Of a stretch of 31,454 nt of DNA, positions 19,702 through 28,716 are shown in pieces. A program made the translations under genes and the position numbers. Source of the stretch: Gracilaria gracilis. Taxonomy: Eukaryota; Rhodophyta; Florideophyceae; Gracilariales; Gracilariaceae. The DNA lies in assembly GCA_030374805.1 (NCBI GenBank), contig JARGSG010000201.1:1-31454 (forward strand), read 5' to 3'. Numbering within the stretch: position 1 is the stretch's first letter; every line of letters begins with the position of its first letter. The notes under the pieces were generated by a model. That model saw only the letters and a program-made list of their open reading frames with translations. It was not told the origin of the DNA and did no database searches.

Positions 19702-20568
19702 TGTAGTGCAATGGCCCTGTACAGGGGATGCGCGTTACAGCTCTTCATAAGAGTTTGATCCGTTTCCGGTCTCGCCACCGCTAGATATGACTAGTTATTA
19801 GTTTATTATGCCCCATTATGGGGTGCGCCTAGGAAGGGTAGTAATTGTAGACACGTGTGTCTGCAATGGCCCGATGTCGGGTGCGCCGTGGCAATCCCTC
19901 ACGGGTAGTCCACGTGTAGTGTCATGGCCGGCAGTGCCGGTTACTTAGATATTTACTTGATTATTTTCAAGTGCCGTATATAAGTGGCGGCACTTTGCCG
20001 CCACTGTACGGAAGTAAACCTCAAGGAGGACTTTGGCTCTGACTTGTCGCAGCTTGCGCCCGACTCTAGCCCACTTCTTGGGAAAGTCGCCGCATATCCG
20101 GACTTGTCAACCGCCTCTACCATCGAGGAGTTCTGGACCGTCGTTACGGCTATTTCTTTATTGTTTTTCCGTCACCATTGGTGCATCTTCCGTCATACGG
20201 CTCTTGCTGCTTCGCCCTGTTATACAGGTTGTCCCCTTTTGGTATTGGGCTTGCCGCCCCACTCTCGTGAGTCAGTGCTCCGCTGCGCGGCTCATTTGTT
20301 GATCCCTCGTTGCCCATTCCGTTGGGTTGGATACTGCCATACGTATTGGTTCGTCCGACAGTGTCGGTTTCTAAAGCTGATTCTTCACCCCTCCACCTCC
20401 GACTGCACGCCCAGATCGGGGCCACCCGGACTTACACCCGGCTCGTGTTGGCCCTATCGGAGGGTTCTGCCGCTCGACTGCCCTTCACAGGGAGCAGGGC
20501 CTGAACACCCTGAGGGTGCTCGTCCGCGACGCGGCTTGTTGTTTTCCCGTCGAGGGCTTTGCACCACA
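19702..20568 (+). repeat. 5' LTR (867 bp)
   Basis: It begins TGTAGTGC and ends CCACA, i.e. TG...CA. It matches 30593-31453 with one substitution (GTACAGG versus TTACAGG near the start) and six one-base homopolymer length differences (5' copy longer at 19811, 19961, 19994, 20233, 20514 and 20542). A TATATAAG box at 19977-19984 should start transcription near 20010, giving U3 of roughly 300 bp. U3 contains repeated mini-hairpins. Confidence 0.95.
19977..19984 (+). promoter_or_regulatory. TATA box of the 5' LTR
   Basis: TATATAAG followed closely by the hairpin GGCGGCA-CTT-TGCCGCC, probably at or near the transcript 5' end. The same box is at 30866-30873 in the 3' LTR. Confidence 0.7.
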
Positions 20569-20571
20569 AAC

Positions 20572-20592
20572 TGGTCTCCCGACCTAGAATCG
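20572..20592 (+). other. tRNA primer-binding site (21 nt)
   Basis: Three bases after the LTR, TGGTCTCCCGACC begins a sequence whose complement reads as a tRNA 3' end: CCA, discriminator A, seven-base acceptor strand UCGGGAG, T-stem strand CUAGG starting at the invariant C61, then T-loop CGAUU with the conserved C56-R57-A58. The match to tRNA geometry runs 21 bases. The isoacceptor cannot be named from this alone. Confidence 0.85.
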
Positions 20593-20735
20593 GCTTTGTT
20601 TGCCAACATTCGTTGGAGTTCGGCTCTGTTGTTTGAGAGCCCAATCGTTGGGAGTGCCCGTTTCAACGTTTCCTTTATTGTCCGTTTTCGGAAGTCGCTC
20701 TGGTTTGTGAATTGGCCGGACTGTGTCGGATAACG

Positions 20736-22759
20736 ATGTCGTCCCGTGGCAAGGGTGGCCCCTCTAAGGCTGCTTCTGTGCCCGGAGCATCCGGATTTTT
20801 CGCAGAGTTTGCCTCCGTTGCCGAAGGATATCCTGGATGTCTCAGGCAATGACGACCGGAATCCGGCTTCCCGGGGTGCCCGTTCTGATACGGAGCCCCC
20901 CATCACCACTCGTGGACCCGCTGAATCCGCGCCTGCGGCACAATCCGCTACCGCGGCCGAAGCTATGTCGTCCAAGTCCGACGAGTTTACCCTCCGAGAA
21001 GTTGAGGCCCACGTGCGAATCCTGCAGAGTTCGCAGGTTGGCCTGAGTCAGGAGATAACGAAGATCCGGCAACGGCTTGATGAAGCCCATGTTCGGGATT
21101 TTTCGGACGACGTCCGTGTTCTACGGTCTGATGTCAACCAGATCATGGAAGACCGACAAGTGTCGGCTGCCCTGCACGAGCAGGCTGCTGAACGCTTAAA
21201 CCGCTTGGCGGCCCGTCTGGAGACGGTCGAGCAAACCATCATTGCTGATGCAGTTGTGCCCGGAGTTCCGGCTTCTGAGCATTCTCAGCATTCGCACCGC
21301 TCCCGGGATCGCCCGGCTCGAAAGAAGAAGGTCAAAGTGGAGTCTGACTCATCTTCTTCTTCCTCTTCTGAAGAGGAAGCCCACCAAGGGGGTTCTTCAT
21401 CCGATTCGTCGGCAAGCGAGAACGACCGCTCTCGTCATCGCGCTTCCCATTCTCGGGCTACTGAAGCCACATATGGCGTTGCGCGAGGCCGTACGAAAGG
21501 ACGGAAACACCTTGGATTAAAGGAGCTGAAGCCGACGAACTTACTGTATCGGAAGCTACTATCGTACCGATTTTATCGGCTAGAGGACACTACGCCACGG
21601 AGGACTCCTCGTGGAACTGGCAAGGTGCGAAATCATCTTCGCCAAATGGAGCTTACACTCAAGCCCCATAAGTTCTCGGGGGAGGATCCAATTCTGGTCT
21701 TGGACTTTCTTGCCCGCTTCGTAGCGGAAGCCGAAGTACTTCGGATGAGCGAGGCACAGGCCTACATCGCGCTGCCCTATTTTCTAACGGGGTTAGCCGA
21801 AGACCAATACAATTCGGTTCGTGGGTCGTCTCGAGCCTCCGAAGGAGGAGTTACGTGCTGGCCGGAAGCGGTACAATATCTCCTACGCTCTTACGCGACA
21901 GGCAATGCGATACAGGGTGCTATACTCGCGCTGCGAGACACGAAGCAGAAAGCCGACGAGTCGGAAACTGTTTACTCCACACGCCTGAATAAGGCCTTTC
22001 ACCGCTGTGGTAACGTGTACTCTGCGGCCGAGCGATGCACCATGTTTGTTGATGGCTTAGACCGATCGATTCGGACTCTCGTTGCCCGTCGTCGGGAAGA
22101 TAAACGCCGGATTACCTATCTGGAACTCGTACAATTTGCCCAAGCTGAGGGAGATGCATTCCGAGCACGTGTCGGCACTAAGACGCATACGCGCCGACTC
22201 CTTCACTTGGAGGGCAGAGACTCTTCTTTGCCTCATTCACGAGGACCAGCCCAGGATGGGTACGACAACGTTCACCTGTTACAGGACGATGGTTCTATGC
22301 CAACATCGGAATTGCCGTCGACGACGGAACCGTCTTCTGCTGACGCAGACGCCGTTCTGTACGCCGGACGTCAAGTCCCGGCATTGCACGTGCCGCATTC
22401 TGGCGGATATCGTACGCAACGTCCTGGTTGGAGGGATCCCTATCCTCCACGACAGGAGCGCCGACAGCCGAATCCGGAACCTCCGGGTCCCCGGCACCTT
22501 ATTTGCCACACCTGTTACAGGGCATGGACACATCGCTCCGAATTGTCTAATGCCCATCCGGGATATGGCGAAAATCATACCTCAGTATGAGTTGTTGACG
22601 CCCGCTGAACGGGAACGTGTTCCCAACAAATCGTACCTTCGTGCGAAGGCGGAAACTCAGTCTGAGAAACAGGGAACGGAGCCACCTCATGGTGGAAACG
22701 TAGCCGCTCCTGCGGAATCGCAACCTCCGCAGACTGGCGGCGAAGCTCAGAAAAACTGA
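20736..22759 (+). CDS. gag: Gag polyprotein region, frame-broken
   Basis: The first good ATG is 20736 (MSSRGKGG); its frame stops at 20850-20852, but the continuing frame overlaps and is open from before 20746 to 22590. A one-base surplus in GG at 20826-20827 would explain this. In residues counted from codon 20746: coiled coil about 80-165 (REVEAHVRILQSSQ onward), a Ser/Glu-rich acidic linker near 200, and a capsid (Retrotrans_gag-like) domain about 305-440 (KFSGEDPILVLDFLARFVAE, YSTRLNKAFHRCG). A CCHC zinc knuckle is split: CHTC lies in this frame, the GH....C half lies in the frame that runs on to TGA 22757-22759, and the break falls at GGG 22520-22522. Gag packages element RNA into cytoplasmic particles. 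Confidence 0.85.
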
Positions 22760-22777
22760 GCACGGGAGCCTCCAGCA

Positions 22778-23791
22778 ATGGAGAGGCGTCCCCTGCGACG
22801 GGGTCAAGTACGCCTGGGGGCTGAGAAGCCTCGCTCCCAGGTCACTATCCTTTCGAGGAAAATGGCCACAACAGACGTGGACTCTGAGCACCTTGGTGTC
22901 TTGCGTCGTCCGTGGATACGGTCAAAGAACAGCCGGTTCCCGGATAGAGTCCTGGTCATGGCGAAACGAAACTACAAAGTTTACGCCGACCTTGGTGTAT
23001 CCGACCAATATATGGTTCGGCAGTTGTCTGTGCTGGATACAGGCGCTGGTCCAAACTTTTTGGTTCAATCGCTCATTCCGCCGCATCTGCGGTCTCGTAT
23101 TCGTGCTACGCCGCTCGTTGATATTGCGGATGCGAACAACAGGCCACTTTCGACAGTGGGAGTCATCGACCTGCTCGTCAGGCTCGGCCGCTACGTGGTG
23201 AAGCTCGATTTCTTGGTTTGCAAGCAGTTAGCAGCGCCCGTTATATTGGGATGTGACTTCTGCGACCGCTTCGTCGAATCAATTCGACCGCGGGCAAGAA
23301 CCGTCGAAATGGAAGACGGCACGAGCGTACCGATCGTTCGGCGTCCCCTTAGAAGGGCTTTGAAGAAGCAAGTTCCATTACCTGCTGCGCAGGAGCCCAC
23401 CGCCGATGAACGGAAGTCCACGAAGCTCCGAGTGGCTCGGTCTATTTGCATCCCGCCTGAGTCGCAGTCCTGGGTCACTGTGACATCTCCACAGTGTGGC
23501 CTACAAACGGTACAACCGCTGCCTGCGTTGCAGGAGAAGCATCAACTTGCCCTGGCAAATGGGATTGTTTTTGTTGAGCCCGAGAAGCCTTTTCAGGTGT
23601 TGGTTGCAAACTTCAGCCGTTATCACCAACGGTTGGTACGAAGCCAAGTTATTGGTTCATTGCTTCCGCATCCTGCGGCTATAGTGCCTACTCAGGTTTC
23701 TACTGCCGAAGTTCTCGGGATCCTCGAAGCTGAGGAGGGAGAGGCGGAACGGAGAGAGCTCGAACCGACCAATTCGGATAGGGAAGTTTGA
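22778..23791 (+). CDS. Aspartic protease segment of the polyprotein
   Basis: This open segment of 337 residues contains VLDTGAGPNFLV, the retropepsin active site (DTGA), then LVDIADANNRPL and APVILGCDFCDRF, the Ile-Leu-Gly block that precedes the second fold of the protease. It cleaves the Gag-Pol precursor. An ATG at 22778 is present, but the segment is probably a part of one long precursor: the frame between 22756 and 22820 that links Gag to this region reads as protein only if runs AAAAA (22751-22755) and GGGGG (22816-22820) each changed by one base. The stop at 23789-23791 is formed by TTTGA, again on a homopolymer. Confidence 0.85.
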   Translation: MERRPLRRGQVRLGAEKPRSQVTILSRKMATTDVDSEHLGVLRRPWIRSKNSRFPDRVLVMAKRNYKVYADLGVSDQYMVRQLSVLDTGAGPNFLVQSLIPPHLRSRIRATPLVDIADANNRPLSTVGVIDLLVRLGRYVVKLDFLVCKQLAAPVILGCDFCDRFVESIRPRARTVEMEDGTSVPIVRRPLRRALKKQVPLPAAQEPTADERKSTKLRVARSICIPPESQSWVTVTSPQCGLQTVQPLPALQEKHQLALANGIVFVEPEKPFQVLVANFSRYHQRLVRSQVIGSLLPHPAAIVPTQVSTAEVLGILEAEEGEAERRELEPTNSDREV

Positions 23792-26700
23792 ACCGTCGGA
23801 ATCGGATAACGCGAAGCCGACTTTATCGGATGATGAACGAGAAGCACAAGGTGTGAATGAGAAGAATGCCTTAAAGGAGCTTGAGTCTCTGGACCTTGAT
23901 CACGTCCCAGAGACTCACCGCGATAAACTGCGGCATATGCTCGAAGAGTTCACGCCCATGTGGGATGGCTCCCTTGGGAAGATTGGCATCACCGAACATC
24001 GGATTGATTTGCTACCGAATACTCGGCCCATCTCACAGCACCCTTACAGGGCAGGACCGACAGCTCGGCAAGAGGAGAAAGCTCAAGTTGAGAAGATGCT
24101 CCGTGCTGGAGTTATTGAGCCGGCTCAGTCACCATGGGCATCGCCGGTGGTGCTCGCGCCCAAAGCTGATGGGTCTTGGCGATTTTGCATCGACTACCGC
24201 AAGCTCAACGCGGCAACGGTCAAGGATGTATATCCTATCCCACGAATGGATGAATGCATCGACTCGTTGGGCGACGCGAAGGTGTTCACAACCCTAGACG
24301 CGAATTGGGGTTATTGGCAAGTTCCCGTGAGGGCTGAAGATCGTGACAAGACAGCCTTCGTCTGCCATGAAGGATTGTACCGATTCAATCGGATGCCCTT
24401 TGGGTTAACGAACGCGCCAGCCACATTTCAGAGAGCTGTGGATATCTTGCTAGCCCGCTTCAAGTGGAAGACTTGCCTGGTTTACCTGGATGACATCATT
24501 GTCTACTCCAGCAACCTGGATGAGCACTTGGCCCACGTACGGGATGTGATGCGAGTCCTACGCGATGCAGGCATTACGCTTAATCTCAAGAAGTGTGAGT
24601 TCTTTACCGAAACCGTCAGGTATCTCGGCCATGTCATCCGTCCAGGACGGCTGTCGATAGACGAAGTACGTGTGAAATCCCTCAAAGAGGCTAAGCATCC
24701 GAGGACGCAGACTGAACTCCGATCTTTTCTCGGCTTGTGCAACGTCTATCGCCGCTTCATCCCGAACTTTGCGGATATTGCTTCACCTCTGAACGAGCTT
24801 CTCCGCAAGGGACAGCCAGTACAACTGGAAGCGTTCGACGACCGCAAAGCTGCGGCTTTTTCGTCTCTGGTTGACGCGGTGACATCGCCACCTGTTTTAT
24901 CCCTGCCTAGGGCTGGTTTACCGTACGCCGTCGATACGGATGCTAGCGACTACCAGGTTGGTTGCGCACTGTTCCAGACCACCGAAGATGGCGAGCGATT
25001 GCCAATTGGTTATTGGTCACGAAGCCTCAACGTTCACGAGAGGAATTACTCGGTATCCGAGAAGGAGTGCTTGGCAGTCGTCTGGGCATTACAGACACTG
25101 CGGCCCTATCTTATGGGGAATCACTTCGTGGTTCATACCGATCATTCGGCCTTGCGCTGGCTACTCTCTATTGCAGAGCCATCTGGCCGCTTGATGCGGT
25201 GGAGACTTCGCTTGTCGGAATTCGACTTTGAAATCCGCTACAAGAAAGGACTCCTGAACACTCAGGCTGACGCACTGTCCCGCTTAGAGACAGAGGCCGA
25301 AGCTGCGCCAGTTGATGATCTGGAGATACCGTGCTTCCTCGCGGAAGATGGCTCGAACGATGCCGATGAAGGATCGGAAGGATGGGACATCTATGATGCT
25401 GTGTTAGCCGTGTCAGGCGCGCAACCCGAACCGGGCTCTTTTGTACCGATTACTCCGGAAGAGCTCATCAGGGAGCAACACACTGACCGTTTTTGTACGG
25501 AGATTCGCAGCCGTTTAAACGGTGGAGCTCAGTTGCCTTTCGTCGAGAACGACCAAGGATTTCTAATCCGAACTGTCGGAAACAGGCCACAGATTGTGGT
25601 TCCGCACACTCTTCAGTCACGAGTACTGCATTTGTCGCATTATGCGAAGTTGTCAGCCCACCCTGGTGGCAGGAAGTTGTACTACACCTTACGGAAGGAC
25701 TTTTACTGGCCAGCGATGGCTTTCGACGCGTACGCCACTGTCCGTGGATGTTCGGACTGTGCGAAGAACCGCGTCAAATTGCGGAAGTATTCCAAGAAGT
25801 TGGTACTCTTCCCTGCTAGGGCCCCACTCGAGTTCGTGGCAATTGACTTGCTCGGCGAGTTCATTCGCACCCGCCGGGGAAACCGGTTTTTGCTCGTTAT
25901 CACCGACCGCTTTTCGAAGCTGGTGCGGACTGTGCCTTTAAAGAAGGTTACCGCCAGTGCGGTCGCCCAAGCTTTCGTTACTAACTGGGTTTTTGTCTAC
26001 GGACCGCCGATTGACCTACTATCGGATAATGGACCGCAGTTTACGGCTAAGTTCTTTCAGGACGTCTGCCGCATCTTGCGGATACAAAACTGGTTCACGA
26101 CTACCTATCATCCCCAGAGTAATGGGCAGGTTGAGCGATTTAACCGCACTATGCTCAATGCATTGCGGACGTTTGTTGCCGAGCATCCGTCGGAATGGGA
26201 TCAGTACACCGATGCGGTGACATATGCCTACAACACGCAGGTTCATCGTACTACGCAGATCTCGCCGTTCGAGCTTGTGCTATCACGCGTTCCACCTTCG
26301 GTGGCTATCGAGCCACAGCCAACGTTGGATAAGTTCCCCTCGCCCCGTCTACACAGGGACGCCTGGAAGGACTGGCTAAAGAAGATTATCCCAACAGTTG
26401 GGCAGAACATTGCGAAAGCACAGGCCGCCTACAAGCGGAATTTCGACGCAAGGCTGCGTAAGAACGCCCCGCAGATCAAGGAAGGGGAGTATGCCTTTTT
26501 AAGGAAAGAGTACTATAATCCGGAGAAAGAGAAACGGCATAAGCTCTCGCCGATTGCGGATGGACCTTACAAGGTAATTGCTACGACCGACACTACGGTA
26601 GTCCTTGATGTCAAGGGTGCGCACGAGCGTTATTCGCGAGATCGCGTAACGCCTGCGCCAAAGCCTGTTTCACAGGAATCGCAACCGCCATCGTCGGCTA

Positions 26701-28226
26701 CTACCGCACCTACAATGGAAACAGCCGTCGAGACGGAAACTGCCGCCGAAGCGGGAACTCGCACTCAACTGTCTTTGTTGCCGCATCCGGAACGCGGTCT
26801 CGCTGATTTGCCAGCTAAGCCGGAAGTAGACGCACCAGTCGCAACTGCCGCTCATGTGCACACGCGGATATTGGCCCCTCCGGGGATACTGACCACCACC
26901 CCCGACGCTCCAACTGAGGAGGGAGAGGCGGCAGATCGTTCCTTGCCGTTGTCGCCGTCGGAAACGGAGTCGCCTTCGCAGGCCTCTGCCGCACGCAGTC
27001 GCACGCGGACGCGTGACACGCAGCCGGAGAACCGGAAGAAAGAGGACGACGCGCAGGTACCGCGCAAGCCTCAAGAGGAGGAGTTACGTTCGCAGGCCCG
27101 AGAACGGGAGCACAGAACCGATATGGTACGTGACATGCTGCCGGAAAGCCGGAAGAGTCGCACAGATTCGCTGAGGCCTTCGGAGAAGGACGCCGCTCCG
27201 GTGACGATCGAAGCCGGAAGACCGGAAGAGAACGACGCGCCGTTACCACGGAAGCCTGAGTTGGAAAGCACCACCGTGGTGAATCGCAAGGCCGGAAGTC
27301 CGGAAGGAGAGAAGTTAGTTAGTGAAGACCGTACTGTTACGGCAGACCCGACTTCGGGAGATTTTAGCGAAGCATCAAGGGATGAAGCCGGGAAAAGTAC
27401 GGAAACAAACGCCGCTTCGGCAATCCGTGAAGCCACAGTAAGTGGAAAACAGTCGAGTACTGCAGACGCGCACGCACCACTCAGAGTGTCAAGCTCCGTG
27501 GGCGAACCGCCTCCTGTGGAGGATGACAGCGCACGCGTACGACACGTGCCTGTCGCAAGCCGAGTGCCGCCTGCTAGGCTGACAGTGCCGAGAAACGGAA
27601 CGTCGAAAAATTCCGAATTTGAATCGGCAAACGCCAGCCGTGCAACGGCGCACAGCTCAGCAACCGCAGCGCGCGGCAAACCGCCGCCACGGCACGTGCT
27701 GCAGCACCACTCGCTGGCGCACCGCTTTGCGGACCGTTCACCGTCGCAACGGGAGATTATGCCGGAACGCCGGAAGCTCGCCATGCGAAAAGAACGAAGT
27801 CCGTTCACAGCCCAGCAGCATGGGAAGAAGAACCAGGAAACTGGAAGCCTGACAGTCAGGAAAACACCATGGTCAACGTCGCCTTTGCCTGGTGTACAGG
27901 ATGTGTTGCCGTCAGGACGGAAGCCGCCTACATTTGACGATGCCCACGACGGGAACAGGAGCGATGACGCCTCGAAAGAGGATTCCTCGACCAAGCCGCA
28001 CACAGAGCGGAAGGTCCTCGATGAGGAATATGTTATCGACCGTCTGGTAAGTCACGGCTACGCCCCTGACGGGGAACTACTGTATCGAGTCCGTTGGTAC
28101 GGCTATGCCTCTTCAGAGGATACGCACGAGCCTATTGAGCATTTGCCTCGCTCGAAGGTCTTGCAGTACCACCGTCGCACACGGACACCGATACCGGCTA
28201 CGCTGGACAAAGCCCAAGTGGGTTGA
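23790..28226 (+). CDS. pol: Pol: reverse transcriptase, RNase H, integrase, chromodomain
   Basis: The frame is open from 23685 to TGA 28224-28226 and is joined to the protease frame by a shift near TTT 23787-23789. Numbering from 23853: RT with RFCIDYRKLN, LTNAPATFQ and the catalytic YLDD (about 211-214); RNase H with DTDASDY (about 360), EKECLAVVWAL and NTQADALSRL; integrase zinc finger H-H-C-C (about 592-635), DDE core with D in VAIDLLGEF (about 664), D in SDNGPQF (about 724) and E in GQVERFNR (about 760); GPYKVIATTD (GPY/F module, about 903). Then a Pro/Glu/Arg/Ser-rich tail of about 470 residues and a chromodomain (EYVIDRLVSHG...LYRVRWYGY...HEPIEHLP, about 1390-1440). Chromodomains direct integration to marked chromatin. 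All catalytic residues are present. Confidence 0.95.
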   Translation, partial: EPSESDNAKPTLSDDEREAQGVNEKNALKELESLDLDHVPETHRDKLRHMLEEFTPMWDGSLGKIGITEHRIDLLPNTRPISQHPYRAGPTARQEEKAQVEKMLRAGVIEPAQSPWASPVVLAPKADGSWRFCIDYRKLNAATVKDVYPIPRMDECIDSLGDAKVFTTLDANWGYWQVPVRAEDRDKTAFVCHEGLYRFNRMPFGLTNAPATFQRAVDILLARFKWKTCLVYLDDIIVYSSNLDEHLAHVRDVMRVLRDAGITLNLKKCEFFTETVRYLGHVIRPGRLSIDEVRVKSLKEAKHPRTQTELRSFLGLCNVYRRFIPNFADIASPLNELLRKGQPVQLEAFDDRKAAAFSSLVDAVTSPPVLSLPRAGLPYAVDTDASDYQVGCALFQTTEDGERLPIGYWSRSLNVHERNYSVSEKECLAVVWALQTLRPYLMGNHFVVHTDHSALRWLLSIAEPSGRLMRWRLRLSEFDFEIRYKKGLLNTQADALSRLETEAEAAPVDDLEIPCFLAEDGSNDADEGSEGWDIYDAVLAVSGAQPEPGSFVPITPEELIREQHTDRFCTEIRSRLNGGAQLPFVENDQGFLIRTVGNRPQIVVPHTLQSRVLHLSHYAKLSAHPGGRKLYYTLRKDFYWPAMAFDAYATVRGCSDCAKNRVKLRKYSKKLVLFPARAPLEFVAIDLLGEFIRTRRGNRFLLVITDRFSKLVRTVPLKKVTASAVAQAFVTNWVFVYGPPIDLLSDNGPQFTAKFFQDVCRILRIQNWFTTTYHPQSNGQVERFNRTMLNALRTFVAEHPSEWDQYTDAVTYAYNTQVHRTTQISPFELVLSRVPPSVAIEPQPTLDKFPSPRLHRDAWKDWLKKIIPTVGQNIAKAQAAYKRNFDARLRKNAPQIKEGEYAFLRKEYYNPEKEKRHKLSPIADGPYKVIATTDTTVVLDVKGAHERYSRDRVTPAPKPVSQESQPPSSATTAPTMETAVETETAAEAGTRTQLSLLPHPERGLADLPAKPEVDAPVATAAHVHTRILAPPGILTTTPDAPTEEGEAADRSLPLSPSETESPSQASAARSRTRTRDTQPENRKKEDDAQVPRKPQEEELRSQAREREHRTDMVRDMLPESRKSRTDSLRPSEKDAAPVTIEAGRPEENDAPLPRKPELESTTVVNRKAGSPEGEKLVSEDRTVTADPTSGDFSEASRDEAGKSTETNAASAIREATVSGKQSSTADAHAPLRVSSSVGEPPPVEDDSARVRHVPVASRVPPARLTVPRNGTSKNSEFESANASRATAHSSATAARGKPPPRHVLQHHSLAHRFADRSPSQREIMPERRKLAMRKERSPFTAQQHGKKNQETGSLTVRKTPWSTSPLPGVQDVLPSGRKPPTFDDAHDGNRSDDASKEDSSTKPHTERKVLDEEYVIDRLVSHGYAPDGELLYRVRWYGYASSEDTHEPIEHLPRSKVLQYHRRTRTPIPATLDKAQVG

Positions 28227-28716
28227 CCGCCCACGTCTCAATTGAGCACAGCCGTCTCAGACGGAATATACCGCCTCATGCGGACAGTATTGCATTACGC
28301 AAGGATATGCCGCTTCAAGCGGATGCAGCTAAGTTAAGTTGAGATCACTAAGCCGCCGCAGGCGGACCAAGTCGCTCTGAGCAGACAGCTCTTGTTGAGC
28401 AAATACGCCGCGAAATGCGGAAGCCACTACAGTGGAGAAGAAGAAGATCGAAGCCTAGAAGAAGGAAGAGGAGCCAGGATACTGGAAGGAAGACTATGAA
28501 GTTATGATGCTACAGCCGCTCACAGCGGAAGCTTAGCCCCTCTCTCGTGGGTCATTCGCAACAGCCTCGCATGAGGTACTGCCCACTGAGAAGGGGGAGA
28601 GCAGAAGAAAATTCAAAGCCAAGCCGGCACAAGCCGGAGGAGTTTACTTCAACTACGGGGCTTTGCCCCTCGCTACTGGGGTCGATCTCAAGTTACGATC
28701 ACCCTCCTTGGGAGGC
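28227..28716. repeat. Hairpin-array spacer between pol and the antisense ORF
   Basis: There is no coding frame. Perfect short inverted repeats follow one another: 28237-28246, 28252-28264, 28271-28283, 28290-28302, 28310-28322, 28353-28365, 28374-28382, 28388-28400, 28408-28420 and 28424-28435, then further ones (CCGCT-CAC-AGCGG, CCGGC-ACAA-GCCGG, GGGGC-TTT-GCCCC, CCTCC-TTG-GGAGG) up to about 28715. Most are 12-13 nt with 4-6 bp GC-rich arms and loops of 1-5. The spacer also holds the first polypurine tract (28586-28600). Confidence 0.75.
28586..28600 (+). other. Internal (central-like) polypurine tract
   Basis: CTGAGAAGGGGGAGA is identical over 15 nt to the tract that abuts the 3' LTR. Retroviruses and some retrotransposons use a second internal tract to prime plus-strand DNA; here it lies upstream of the antisense ORF. 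Confidence 0.7.

Noticed and set aside
22517..22523. Programmed +1 frameshift in the zinc knuckle
   Set aside because: The break falls in a GGG run within a conserved motif; programmed sites do not normally split the knuckle itself.
22757..22759. TGA between Gag and protease as a programmed readthrough codon
   Set aside because: The sequence after it reads as protein only after two homopolymer corrections in a different frame, so the stop is more likely produced by an indel in AAAAA.
27071..28003. Minus-strand frame of about 310 codons within pol
   Set aside because: It mirrors the low-complexity pol tail in which stops are rare on both strands.
28237..28435. CRISPR-like or tandem repeat array
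   Set aside because: The stems share architecture, not sequence; there are no identical repeats or equal spacers, and the context is eukaryotic.
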